Positions 8,551-16,326 of a DNA stretch of 64,000 bases are shown piece by piece. Below the pieces are notes generated by a model. It did not search any database, was not told the origin of the DNA, and saw only the letters and a list, made by a program, of their open reading frames with translations. The stretch's first letter is position 1. Each line of letters begins with the position of its first letter. Made by a program: the position numbers and the translations under genes. The stretch spans positions 124,001 to 188,000 of the forward strand of contig CAVSLN010000012.1 in NCBI GenBank assembly GCA_963728855.1, in the 5' to 3' direction. The stretch is from AC-43 sp963728855 (GTDB taxonomy: Bacteria > Actinomycetota > Actinomycetes > Mycobacteriales > Micromonosporaceae).

Positions 8551-9561
8551 ATGGCACACGCAGAGTTGGGGGCGCTGGTTACCCGTACGAACGGCGCGAG
8601 CCTGCCCACGCACGGCAATGGTGCGGCCGACCTGTGCGCCACCGTCGCCGACGCGGGTGCGGGGATCGGCGTCATCGACCGGTACGGCCGGCTCGTCTCG
8701 GTGAACCCGGCACTGGCCACCCTGCTCGGCCGCCCCGCGGGGGAGCTGCTCTGGCGCGACCTGGTCCAGCTGGTCGTGCCGGAGGACGCGGCCGCCCTCG
8801 CCGAACGGGTCGGCGCGCTGCTCGCCGGGCGGTCGCGGCGGGCCTGGTTCGAGGTACGCGCGCACGACACGGCCCGGTGGCTGCTGCTCGCGCTGTCCGG
8901 CCTGCGCCCCGACGCCACCCACCCCGAGCCCCGGCTGGTGGTCGTCGCGCAGGACGTCACCGAGCAGCACGAGCTGGCCGACCAGTGGCGGCACCGCGCC
9001 TTCCACGACCCGCTGACCGGCCTGCCCAACCGGTCGCTGTTCGCCGACCGGGTCGAGGAGCTGTTCCGTACCAGCCGGCCCGGCGCGCTGGTCGGCCTGT
9101 GCTTCCTCGACCTGGACGCCTTCAAGTCGGTCAACGACAAGCTGGGGTACGCCGTCGGGGACCGGCTGCTGGTCGCCGTGGCCGAGCGGCTCAACCGCGG
9201 CCTGGCCACCGAGGGCCACCTCCTCGCCCGGCTGGGCGGCGACGAGTTCGTCGTCCTGCTCAACGGCTCCGGGCTCGTCCAGGGCACCGCCGCCGATGTC
9301 GCCGGCCAGCTGCTCCAAATGCTCGCCGCTCCCTTCGCGGTGGGCGAGCATGAGCTGCGGATCTCGGCGAGCATCGGGGTGGTGGAGGGGGTGGCGTCGG
9401 AGACCACCTACGAGGACCTGCTGCGCGCCGCGGACCAGCGGATGCGCCGGGCCAAGGCGGGCGGAAAGGCACGCTGGTCGGCGGTCGACCGCGACGGCGC
9501 CCGCCCGGCGCCGCGGCCTTCTCCGGCGGGACGGGCGGGGTGGCGCCGCCAGGCGCCGTAG
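8551..9561 (+). CDS. PAS-GGDEF diguanylate cyclase
   Basis: 336 residues from ATG 8551. A PAS domain occupies about residues 25-135 (CATVADAGAGIGVIDRYGRLVSVNPALATLLGRPAGEL). A GGDEF domain follows (HDPLTGLPNRSLFADRVEEL, FLDLDAFKSVNDKLGYAVGDRLL, LARLGGDEFVVLL, ISASIGVV, ADQRMRRAKAGGK). The intact GGDEF signature implies cyclic di-GMP synthesis from two GTP. There is no membrane segment, so it is cytoplasmic and probably senses through PAS. No EAL domain follows. It is a single gene divergent from the LuxR regulator. Confidence 0.92.
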   Translation: MAHAELGALVTRTNGASLPTHGNGAADLCATVADAGAGIGVIDRYGRLVSVNPALATLLGRPAGELLWRDLVQLVVPEDAAALAERVGALLAGRSRRAWFEVRAHDTARWLLLALSGLRPDATHPEPRLVVVAQDVTEQHELADQWRHRAFHDPLTGLPNRSLFADRVEELFRTSRPGALVGLCFLDLDAFKSVNDKLGYAVGDRLLVAVAERLNRGLATEGHLLARLGGDEFVVLLNGSGLVQGTAADVAGQLLQMLAAPFAVGEHELRISASIGVVEGVASETTYEDLLRAADQRMRRAKAGGKARWSAVDRDGARPAPRPSPAGRAGWRRQAP

Positions 9562-9608
9562 CTGATCCTCACCGGAGCAGCGCCGTCCCGCCGCCCTATT
9601 CTCTCCGG

Positions 9609-9938
9609 ATGGCCTGGTTACTGCTGGCCGGCGCGATCGGCACCGAGGTGGTGGCCACGCTAGCCCTGCGCGGCACGGCCGGCGCCTTCCGGCTGGTGCC
9701 GACGCTGCTGGTCGTCCTCGGGTACGTGTCCTCGTTCACGCTCATGGCATTCGCCCTGCGCACCCTCAACGTCGGCGTCGTCTACGCGATCTGGTCCGGC
9801 GTCGGCACCGCCGGCGTGACGATCGCGGCCGCGCTCATCTACCGCGAGCACCCCAACCTCGTCGCGGTCATCGGCATGACGATGATCGTCCTGGGCGTCG
9901 TGGTGCTCGCCTCGTCGGGCGTGGCCCGGCACGGCTGA
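9609..9938 (+). CDS. small multidrug resistance (SMR) transporter
   Basis: 109 residues, four predicted membrane helices, the usual SMR length. The essential membrane glutamate is E13 in LLLAGAIGTEVVATLALR. Helix 3 contains the family sequence LNVGVVYAIWSGVGTAGV and helix 4 is LVAVIGMTMIVLGVVVLASS. Such dimeric proteins exchange cationic compounds or guanidinium for protons. The ATG at 9609 gives the expected N-terminus. It is a lone gene; SMR pumps often occur as pairs, but no partner lies here. Confidence 0.92.
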   Translation: MAWLLLAGAIGTEVVATLALRGTAGAFRLVPTLLVVLGYVSSFTLMAFALRTLNVGVVYAIWSGVGTAGVTIAAALIYREHPNLVAVIGMTMIVLGVVVLASSGVARHG

Positions 9939-10076
9939 TATAGCTGGCTGGTAGCCGCTCCGAGAGGCTGCGCGGCTGATAGGACACCGCGGCGCCGCGC
10001 CCACTCACCGGAAAGCTTGTAACCGGCCGGCCCGCTGCGGGGTGTATCTCTGTGACGGCCGGGTGAGGGAGGGTGG

Positions 10077-10586
10077 ATGGCGGGTGCGGCGGAGTTCGAC
10101 GCCTTCTACACGGCGACGGTACGGCGGGTGGTGCACCACGTGTACGCGGTCTGCGGCGACCTCGCCGAGGCGCAGGACGTCGTGCAGGAGGCGTACGCGA
10201 GGGCATGGCAGCGGTGGTCGAGGCTGGCCGGGTACGAGGACCCCGAAGCCTGGGTCCGTACCGTTGCCTGGCGCCTCGCGGCGAACCGGTGGCGCGGCGT
10301 ACGGCGCTGGCGGGCGGCCCGGTCGCGGCTGGGCGTACCGGCACCGGCTCCGGGACCCACGCCGGACCGGGTGGCCGTGGTCGCCGCGCTCCGGCGGCTG
10401 CCCGAGCCGCAGCGCCGGGTCGTCGTCCTGCACTACCTGTACGGGCTGCCCGTGGCCGAGATCGCGACGAGCGCCGAGATGCCGCCCGGCACGGTGAAGG
10501 TGTACCTCGCCCGGGCCCGCGCCACGCTCGCGGCGCTGCTCGGTACCGACGACAAGGAGGATGCCGATGTCGTCTCGCATTCGTGA
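10077..10586 (+). CDS. SigE-family ECF RNA polymerase sigma factor
   Basis: 169 residues with sigma-70 region 2 (FDAFYTATVRRVVHHVYAVCGDLAEAQDVVQEAYARAWQRW, AWVRTVAWRLAANRWRG) and region 4 (LRRLPEPQRRVVVLHYLYGLPVAEIATSAEMPPGTVKVYLARARATL). This is the actinobacterial SigE-like ECF group. Its 3' end overlaps the next gene by 20 bases, so the two are one operon and the downstream membrane protein is the likely regulator. Confidence 0.9.
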   Translation: MAGAAEFDAFYTATVRRVVHHVYAVCGDLAEAQDVVQEAYARAWQRWSRLAGYEDPEAWVRTVAWRLAANRWRGVRRWRAARSRLGVPAPAPGPTPDRVAVVAALRRLPEPQRRVVVLHYLYGLPVAEIATSAEMPPGTVKVYLARARATLAALLGTDDKEDADVVSHS

Positions 10587-11193
10587 GGCGCTGACCGACC
10601 TCGAGAAGGACGTCGCCGGGCTGCGGCTGGCCCCGGCGGCGGCCGTACGGGCCCGGGGCGACGCGCGCCGGCGCCGGCAGGTGGCGGGTGCGGTGGCGGC
10701 CGTCGCCGTGGGGGCGGCGGTCACGGGGGCCGTGGCGCTCCCGCCGCTGTACGGGGGCGGTCCGCACGGCGGCCTCGCGGCCGGTGGCCCGGCGTCCGCG
10801 TCAAGCGCCCGGTCTCCCGCGCCCGGGCATTGCCCGTCGGGACCGTCGCACCCGGCCGGGCGCGGGACGTCCCCGTCCACCCCGGCGGCCGTCGTCCGGA
10901 CGGTACGGGTCTTCATGAGCACCTCCAGTACGCCGGCGCAGCGAGCCGCCGTCGCGTCGGCGCTCGACAGCCTGCCCGAGATCGTCGGCTACACGTACGA
11001 GGACCACGAGCGCGCGTACCTGCGCTTCAAGGCCGTGTTCTGCGACGCTCCGGACCTCGTGGGGGCTACCAAGCCTGAGTCGCTGCCGGAGTCCTTCGTC
11101 GTCACCCTCAGGAGCCCCGCCGCCTACTCCATTGTGGACAGTGCGGTCGGCCACCTCCCAGGCGTGGACGCGGTGGTGGGCGCGGCCAACTGA
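10567..11193 (+). CDS. membrane anti-sigma-like protein with FtsX-type extracellular domain
   Basis: 208 residues. The ATG at 10567 is preferred over ATG 10561 because AAGGAGG lies 6 bases before it. A short basic cytoplasmic segment (IREALTDLEKDVAGLRL) is followed by one membrane helix (VAGAVAAVAVGAAVTGAVALPPL). The outer C-terminal part (VRVFMSTSSTPAQRAAVASALDSLPEIVGYTYEDHERAYLRFK...SPAAYSIVDSAVGHLPGVDAVV) resembles the extracellular domain of the divisome protein FtsX. Its place behind an ECF sigma suggests an anti-sigma that senses the cell envelope. The domain match is from memory of the fold pattern. Confidence 0.72.
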   Translation: MSSRIREALTDLEKDVAGLRLAPAAAVRARGDARRRRQVAGAVAAVAVGAAVTGAVALPPLYGGGPHGGLAAGGPASASSARSPAPGHCPSGPSHPAGRGTSPSTPAAVVRTVRVFMSTSSTPAQRAAVASALDSLPEIVGYTYEDHERAYLRFKAVFCDAPDLVGATKPESLPESFVVTLRSPAAYSIVDSAVGHLPGVDAVVGAAN

Positions 11194-11245
11194 GGTACCT
11201 GTTGCGCGCTACGCCCCGTCCGGCGTTGCCGGGCGGGCCGTTCCG

Positions 11246-11851
11246 TCAGAGCCAGCCCTGGTCGGTGGCGATCCGGATCGCTTCGAGGCGGTTGCGGCTG
11301 CCGGTCTTGCGGATGATCGACGAGAGGTAGTTGCGGACCGTACCGTAGGACAGGTGCAGCCGCCGGGCGATCTCGACCGAGGGCACCCCGGACGCGGACT
11401 CCCGCAGCACCTCCCGCTCGCGCCCGGTCAGCGGGTTGCGCAGGGCGCTGAGCGCGGCGACGGCCAGCTCCGGATCGATCACCCGTTCGCCGTCCGCCAC
11501 CCGCCGGATACACCGCGCCAGCTCGGGCGGCGCGATGTGCCGGCCGACGAACCCGCGGACCTGTACCTCGAACGGATCGTGCAGCGGTCGCGACCGGTCG
11601 GTGTCGGCCAACAGCAGTACGGCACACTCCGGCAGCGACTCGTGCAGGTCGGTCACGGCGAGGAGGGCCTCGCCGGCGACCGGTTCGATGTCGACGACCA
11701 CCACGTCGGGCCGTACGGCGTTGGCCATGGTCACCGTCTCGCCCATCTTCGCCAGCTCACCCACCAGCAGGAGATCGTCCTCAATGGACAGCACCGTCGC
11801 CAGCGCCCTCCGTAAGAGGTTCATCTGCTCGACGAGCAGGACCCGGATCAT
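11246..11851 (-). CDS. LuxR/NarL-type response regulator with atypical receiver
   Basis: 201 residues from ATG 11851, which has GGAGG 8 bases upstream; a longer open frame to 12049 is not protein-like. The receiver domain keeps an Asp at the phospho-acceptor position (VVVVDIEPVAG). It lacks the acidic pair after beta-1 (VLLVEQMN) and the conserved Lys (GFVGRHIAP). The C-terminus is a LuxR HTH (LTGREREVLRESASGVPSVEIARRLHLSYGTVRNYLSSIIRKTG). The missing residues suggest regulation without classical phosphorylation, and no histidine kinase is adjacent. Confidence 0.85.
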   Translation of the reverse strand: MIRVLLVEQMNLLRRALATVLSIEDDLLLVGELAKMGETVTMANAVRPDVVVVDIEPVAGEALLAVTDLHESLPECAVLLLADTDRSRPLHDPFEVQVRGFVGRHIAPPELARCIRRVADGERVIDPELAVAALSALRNPLTGREREVLRESASGVPSVEIARRLHLSYGTVRNYLSSIIRKTGSRNRLEAIRIATDQGWL

Positions 11852-12146
11852 CTCCGCCTCCACAACGTTCAGCACGAGCTGGTGGTACCGGTTGTCGGGG
11901 CCGGGATCGTCCGCGACGAGGCGGGCGGCAGGACGGTACGCGGGTGAGCCTGCCGTCTGTCGTATCGTCGCCCGGCCGTCCGGCGTTACGCCGGTGAGTG
12001 CTGAAAGCTGTCTGGGCAGGAAGAGCCGACACGCGGTACGGGTCGTCACCGTCCACTGTGGATAGAGCTGCTCCGCCCGACGGAGTCACGTCGCGGCGCT
12101 CCCGGCACGGCAACGTGCCGGGGGGGAGTGTCCGCCTTCCGGATCA

Positions 12147-12806
12147 CTAGCTGATGAGCTCGTCGGCCAGCAGGTCCATCAGGAGCCCGTCGTGCCACGT
12201 ACCGTCGGCTCCCCGCTCGTACCGTCGCATGATGCCCACGGGCCGGAACCCTACCTTCGCGTAACAGCGGATCGCCGCGGTGTTGTCCGCCGCCGGGTCG
12301 ATCACCACCCGGTGGTGTCCCCGCTCGGTGACGAGGTACCGGGCGAGTGTCCGCACCGCGTCCGTACCCAGGCCCCGGCCGTGTACCGCCGGGTCGAGAT
12401 AGATGTCGATGCTCGCGTGCCGGTAGTCCGGGTCGGTCTCCTCGCCCCACTGGACCTGCCCGACCACCCGGTCGCGCCCAGTCAGCGTTCGACCGCCGCG
12501 TAGCTTGTCGGAGCCGCGCCCAGTCAGCGTTCGACCGCCGCGTAGCTTGTCGGAGCGGCGCCCAGTCAGCGTTCGACCGCCGCGTAGCTTGTCGGAGCGG
12601 CGCCCAGTCAGCGTTCGACCGTACTCGACCGCGAGTACGTGAGTCTCCGGGTCGTCGAGGTCCTCCGCCACCGACTTCGCCAGGTCGTCACCGCCGCGCC
12701 AGCGCCCGTACACCTCTGGTGTGGCCCGGATCGCGGCCAGCGCCGCGATGTCGGCGGCTGTCGCCGGTCGCAGCCGCACCAGGGCCCCGCGCAGTGTCGC
12801 CTGCAT
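12147..12806 (-). CDS. GNAT acetyltransferase (AAC(6')-like) carrying an in-frame repeat insertion
   Basis: 219 residues from ATG 12806. GNAT core motifs are present: LRGALVRLRPATAADIAALAAIRATPEVYGRW at the N-terminus, YRHASIDIYLDPAVHGRGLGTDAVRTLARYLV for acetyl-CoA binding, and VVIDPAADNTAAIRCYAKVGFRPVGIMR. Between VEYG and DRVVGQVQW, where relatives are continuous, lie 3.5 copies of a 14-residue repeat (GRTLTGRRSDKLRG) encoded by 42-bp DNA repeats. The insertion preserves the frame and falls in a surface loop before beta-4, so the enzyme may still fold. The family acetylates amines, including aminoglycosides; the substrate here is unknown. Confidence 0.88.
   Translation of the reverse strand: MQATLRGALVRLRPATAADIAALAAIRATPEVYGRWRGGDDLAKSVAEDLDDPETHVLAVEYGRTLTGRRSDKLRGGRTLTGRRSDKLRGGRTLTGRGSDKLRGGRTLTGRDRVVGQVQWGEETDPDYRHASIDIYLDPAVHGRGLGTDAVRTLARYLVTERGHHRVVIDPAADNTAAIRCYAKVGFRPVGIMRRYERGADGTWHDGLLMDLLADELIS
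12476..12621 (+). repeat. dispersed repeat family B: 3.5 tandem 42-bp units
   Basis: Units start at 12476, 12518, 12560 and 12602 (the last only 20 bp). Each begins GCCCAGTCAGCGTTCGACCG and continues to the next start. They are nearly identical, differing mainly at the GAGCCGC/GAGCGGC end. Each full unit can form a GCCGC/GCGGC hairpin. A single copy lies at 21774-21812 inside the MMPL gene, read in a different frame, so the conserved entity is DNA rather than peptide. Confidence 0.9.
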
Positions 12807-13110
12807 GTGGTGGACGCTAGCGAGCGGCGCCCGGCCGGGCGAGCGATATCGGTCACGCCGGTTACCAAGCGTATCAGTCAGCCCACCTGACCCCGGGTGC
12901 ATCTTGCACGGCTGCGGACCGCAATTCGCCGTGGTAAACACGATCTCGGGCGTTCCCGTCCAGCCGGTCCGGGTTTCCCCAGGGAGCGCCGAGGTCGCCA
13001 GTGACGGTGACAATGGGTTATCGGAAATCGCTCGTTTGACCTTGACGGAGATCCATGTCGGATGTCTGATGCAGGGGTTGTCCGCCGATCGGAGGGAGCA
13101 CCGCATCCTC

Positions 13111-13752
13111 ATGAGTGCCGGAACGCTGACGTCGCGGTTAGCGGCGGCGGCCGAAGACCGTACGTCCGGGGCCACCGGGGTCGCCCGGCAGGTGATCGAC
13201 GGACTGCTGGAACTGGTGGAGGACCTGGACCGGCTGCGCGCCGCGGCCGACCTGCTCGCCGGCCGCCTGCCGTGGTACGCGCCCATGTGGCACATCGTCC
13301 GGGCCGCGCACGAACCGGACCCCGCGCCCGGGCTCAGGCGCCTGCGGGAGCGCCTACACTTCGACGTCGATCGCAGTGTTGCGGCGGCGGTGAAGCTGGT
13401 GGAGGAGCGTGGCGGAGCCATCCGTACGGCACCGAGCAGCGCGCTGGTGAAGGCGGTGGCCGCCGCGCTGCCGAACCGTACGGGCGGCGGTCAGGTCACC
13501 GGGCTCGCCGGAGCGGACGCGATCGGACCCAGCGCGGTGCTCAACATCGTCGGCACGTACGAGCTGGCCTGCACGGTGCCGACCATCGTGGTGACCACCT
13601 CGCTCAAGCTGGTGCCCGAGGGCCAGTTCCAGCGCACCGGCGCGCCCAGCTTCGAGCGGATCCCGCTGTACCTGTTCGACGCGGTCGTGCTCGACGGCGA
13701 GGTACTGAGCCCGAACGAGGCCGGGGCCCGCGCCGCTGCGCTTGACGGGTGA
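13111..13752 (+). CDS. short eIF-2B/MtnA-like family protein
   Basis: 213 residues from ATG 13111. GGAGGG about 15 bases upstream is a distant Shine-Dalgarno, so a slightly earlier start is possible. The C-terminal half reads GLAGADAIGPSAVLNIVGTYELACTVPTIVVTTSLKLVPEG...FERIPLYLFDAVVLDGEVLSPNEAGAR. This matches the GADAI...N..GT..LA core of the eIF-2B alpha, methylthioribose-1-phosphate isomerase and ribose-1,5-bisphosphate isomerase superfamily. The usual catalytic segment with Cys and Asp is missing, and the protein is about 100 residues shorter than MtnA. Enzyme activity is therefore doubtful. The 300 bp upstream holds no other gene. Confidence 0.65.
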   Translation: MSAGTLTSRLAAAAEDRTSGATGVARQVIDGLLELVEDLDRLRAAADLLAGRLPWYAPMWHIVRAAHEPDPAPGLRRLRERLHFDVDRSVAAAVKLVEERGGAIRTAPSSALVKAVAAALPNRTGGGQVTGLAGADAIGPSAVLNIVGTYELACTVPTIVVTTSLKLVPEGQFQRTGAPSFERIPLYLFDAVVLDGEVLSPNEAGARAAALDG

Positions 13753-13884
13753 GCGCTCGTGCCCCGTAGCGCACGTTGCACGGGTACGGCGTGCGGTCGG
13801 CCGAGTGGGCTCACCGCGTTGGGTTTCTGATGACACCGGCCAGACCTCCGCGCGCTCCGCCGCTTACCAGGGACGCGCCGTTGG

Positions 13885-13998
13885 GTGCGCCTCACGGAGG
13901 CGGAGACGGATGCGCTGGTCCGCGCCGCGGAGGACGTGGCACAGCGGATCGACTCCGCGGTGGACGCGATGACAGACGAGGGAGGACGGTACCCGTGA
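13885..13998 (+). CDS. possible 37-residue ORF or tail of a frameshifted gene
   Basis: The frame from GTG 13885 reads RLTEAETDALVRAAEDVAQRIDSAVDAMTDEG and stops at TGA 13996-13998, overlapping the next GTG start. The composition is typical of a real amphipathic helix. Just upstream, a different frame reads VSDDTGQTSARSAAYQG, so this may be the end of a small gene broken by a one-base shift near 13883. The call rests on sequence character and the start-stop overlap only. Confidence 0.35.
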   Translation: MRLTEAETDALVRAAEDVAQRIDSAVDAMTDEGGRYP

Positions 13999-14477
13999 CC
14001 GATGCTCGACCCGACGGCCCGGCACCGGCAGGTGGACCCCGTACCCTCTTCGGCGCCTTCCTGCGGGCGAGCTGCCTACGGCAGACCGCGCGGCGCCAGG
14101 AGATGCTGGCGGAACTCAACCGCAAGGGCTGGGACGACTCCAACATGGTCCTCGGCACCACGTTCGACCTCGCGGTGAACCGGCTCTTCCGGCCGGACTC
14201 CGACCTGCGGGAGATCACCGCGTTCGTCTCCGAGGTGCAGGCGGCCTTCGGGGCCCAGAACATCCCGGCGCTGGAGGCGGAGGCGATCATCCGCGATTCG
14301 CTGGGTGAGGACGCACCGGTGGATGACATCGATGGACGGCTGTACTCCACCATCAAGGTCGTGCTCATCTGCGGAGTGACGGACGTGCTCAAGTACACCG
14401 AGCGGCAGGCCGACGAACTGCTGGTGGAGGCCGAGCGCCAGGTGGCGGCGGAGGGGTACCACCCGGCCACGCTGTAG
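13995..14477 (+). CDS. hypothetical protein
   Basis: 160 residues from GTG 13995, with GGAGGA 8 bases upstream and the start overlapping a short upstream ORF. It is mostly helical and acidic, without signal peptide or membrane segment: FLRASCLRQTARRQEMLAELN, GWDDSNMVLGTTFDLAVNRLF, LREITAFVSEVQAAFG, IPALEAEAIIRDSLGED, LYSTIKVVLICGVTDVLKYTERQADELLVEAERQV. I do not recognise the family. It is in the same orientation as the eIF-2B-like gene and may be co-transcribed with it. Confidence 0.7.
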   Translation: MTDARPDGPAPAGGPRTLFGAFLRASCLRQTARRQEMLAELNRKGWDDSNMVLGTTFDLAVNRLFRPDSDLREITAFVSEVQAAFGAQNIPALEAEAIIRDSLGEDAPVDDIDGRLYSTIKVVLICGVTDVLKYTERQADELLVEAERQVAAEGYHPATL

Positions 14478-14570
14478 CGCCGCCGCCGGTCGCGGCCCGT
14501 CTGTGCGCCCGACGACGAGCGGCAACACCCACGACCACCGTCGATTGGGACATTCTTCTCTGTAAGTATT

Positions 14571-14587
14571 TACCAACATCATTGGTA
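14571..14587. promoter_or_regulatory. palindrome TACCAA-N5-TTGGTA upstream of M1 peptidase
   Basis: A 6-bp perfect inverted repeat with 5-bp spacer in an unusually AT-rich pocket, about 50 bp upstream of the M1 peptidase start. The size and placement fit a repressor operator overlapping the promoter. The binding protein is unknown. Confidence 0.45.
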
Positions 14588-14638
14588 TGGTGGGGCTCGT
14601 GCCCGGCGAGACGGGCCGTCACGGGAGGAGTCCGACAG

Positions 14639-16066
14639 GTGCGTCGAGCGCTCACCATCACCACGGCGGTACTGCTGGCCCTCGGCCTGGGCCTGGTCGC
14701 TACGGCGGCCCACGCCGAAGTGTCGCCGGGCGCGGACGGGACCGGCGACAGCTACTACCCCGACTACGGCAACGGCGGCTACGACGTCGGCCACTACGAC
14801 ATCCGGCTGCGCTACTGGCCGGACACCGACCAGCTGACCGGTACCACCACGATCCTGGCCACCGCGACGCAGGACCTGTCCCGGTTCGACCTGGACTTCG
14901 TGCTCGACGTGTCCTCGGTGTGGGTGAACGACCGGCCCGCCACGTTCAGCCGTCAGGGCGACCACGAGCTGGTCGTCACGCCGGACCGGCCGGTGACCAA
15001 GGGCGCGTCGCTCACTGTGGCCGTGCGGTACGCGGGTACCCCCTCGCAGGTGAAGGCGGAAGGGAAGACGGCGTGGCACCGTACGGCCGACGGGGCGCTC
15101 GCGGTCGACGAGCCGGAGATCGCATGGTGGTGGTACCCGAGCAACGACCACCCGCTGGACAAGGCCACCTACGACGTGTCCGTAATCGTGCCGGACGGTA
15201 CCCAGGCGATCAGCAACGGGCGGCAGCTCGGCGCGCCCCGGTGGGACGTGCCGGGTTGGAGCCGCTGGCGCTGGCGGGAGACCACGCCACAGGCGACCTA
15301 CCTGACCTTCCTCGCCATGGGGCACTACGACATCCAGACGGATACGGCGGCTGACGGTACGCCGATCGTGACCGCGTACTCGACCGCGCTCGGGGCGAAC
15401 GACGGGGCGGCGCGGGCCAGTGTCGGGCGGACCAACGAGGTGCTGGAGTGGGAGAGCGGACTGTTCGGCCCGTACCCGTTCGACTCCCGGGGTGGGGTCG
15501 TGGCCGCGCCGCGGTCACTGTCCTTCTCGGAGGAGAGCCAGGGTCGGCCGGTCTACGAGGGCGCCTTCTTCGGCGGGGGCGGCAACATGTACATCGTCGT
15601 GCACGAGAACGCCCATCAGTGGTTCGGCGACTCGGTGTCGGTGGCCGGATGGCGCGACATCTGGCTCAACGAGGGCTTCGCGAGGTACGCCGAGTGGCTG
15701 TGGTCGGAGGCGCAGGGCGAGGGTACGGCCCAGGAGCTGTTCGACTACAACTACGCCTTCTTCCCGGTCGACAGTCCATTCTGGACAGTCAAGCCCGGCG
15801 ACCCGGGGCCGGCCAAAAACTTCGACGGCGCCGTATTCGACCGCGGCGCGATGGCGCTGCACCAGCTCCGGCTGGCCGTCGGCGACGACACCTTCTTCGC
15901 CATCCTCCGCGCCTGGACGGCCGCGCACAGCGCCGGGATCTCGTCGAGGTGCCCGCCTTGTGGCATCCCGGCCGCCCGCAGCGCGTCGGTGTCCGCGGCC
16001 GCGGCGACCTGGATCCGGTGCATGTCCGCCGCGATCGCGGCGCGGACCTCCGGGCCGGCGCCGTAG
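14639..16066 (+). pseudogene. secreted M1-family metallopeptidase, 3' end lost
   Basis: The start is GTG 14639, with GGGAGGAG 9 bases upstream. The signal peptide is MRRALTITTAVLLALGLGLV ending ATAAHA/EV. The zinc site HENAH sits near residue 322 (VVHENAHQWFGDSV) and the third ligand in WLNEGFARYAEWLW. Homology runs to about 15940 (FFAILRAWTAAHSAG) and then breaks into Pro/Ala/Ser-rich nonsense to the stop at 16066. M1 enzymes continue tens of residues further with helices. From 15940 the DNA is instead the reverse strand of a phosphotransferase gene. The active site is complete, but folding of a protein with a swapped tail is doubtful. Confidence 0.82.
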
Positions 16067-16326
16067 AGGTCGGCGCCATCGACGTGGTCGAGCAGCAGCC
16101 GCCCCTCGCGGTCCGCGTCGAGAAGCGGGGGTACGAGCTCCCGGGCGCCCCGCTCGGCGACCCACCGGATGCGTAGCACGGCCACCGGGACGCCGTACCG
16201 GGCCAGGGCACCGGCCACGACCGAGGCCACCTCGGGCCAGTACGGCACGTCCACCTCAAACGGCGGCAGCGCGCCGAGCGGCTCCCCGGCCTCGTCGACG
16301 AGCGCCAGGGTCACGGTCCGGCGCAC
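15940..16326 (-). pseudogene. aminoglycoside phosphotransferase-like gene, internally deleted and 3'-truncated
   Basis: The N-terminus (TVTLALVDEAGEPLGALPPFEVDVPYWPEVASVVAGALARYGVPVAVLRI) matches an actinobacterial family with a small N-terminal domain before a kinase-like fold. It jumps directly to RWVAERGARELVPPLLDADREGRLLLDHVDGADLYG, skipping about 100 residues that normally include the kinase N-lobe, and the catalytic C-lobe after DEIPAL is missing. The frame itself runs to 15751 but is not protein-like past about 15940. GTG 16326 overlaps the upstream oxidoreductase stop by 16 bases. The extent of the deletion is inferred from memory of relatives. Confidence 0.65.

Noticed and set aside
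8307..9407. N-terminal extension of the LuxR-family regulator
   Set aside because: The open frame is antisense to the GGDEF gene and its translation is low-complexity; homology begins at GTG 8306.
12476..12621. CRISPR array
   Set aside because: The 42-bp units are contiguous with no spacers, lie inside a coding frame, and no cas gene is present.
14639..16066. Intact M1 peptidase
   Set aside because: The last 40 codons are the reverse complement of a phosphotransferase-like gene and do not resemble the family.
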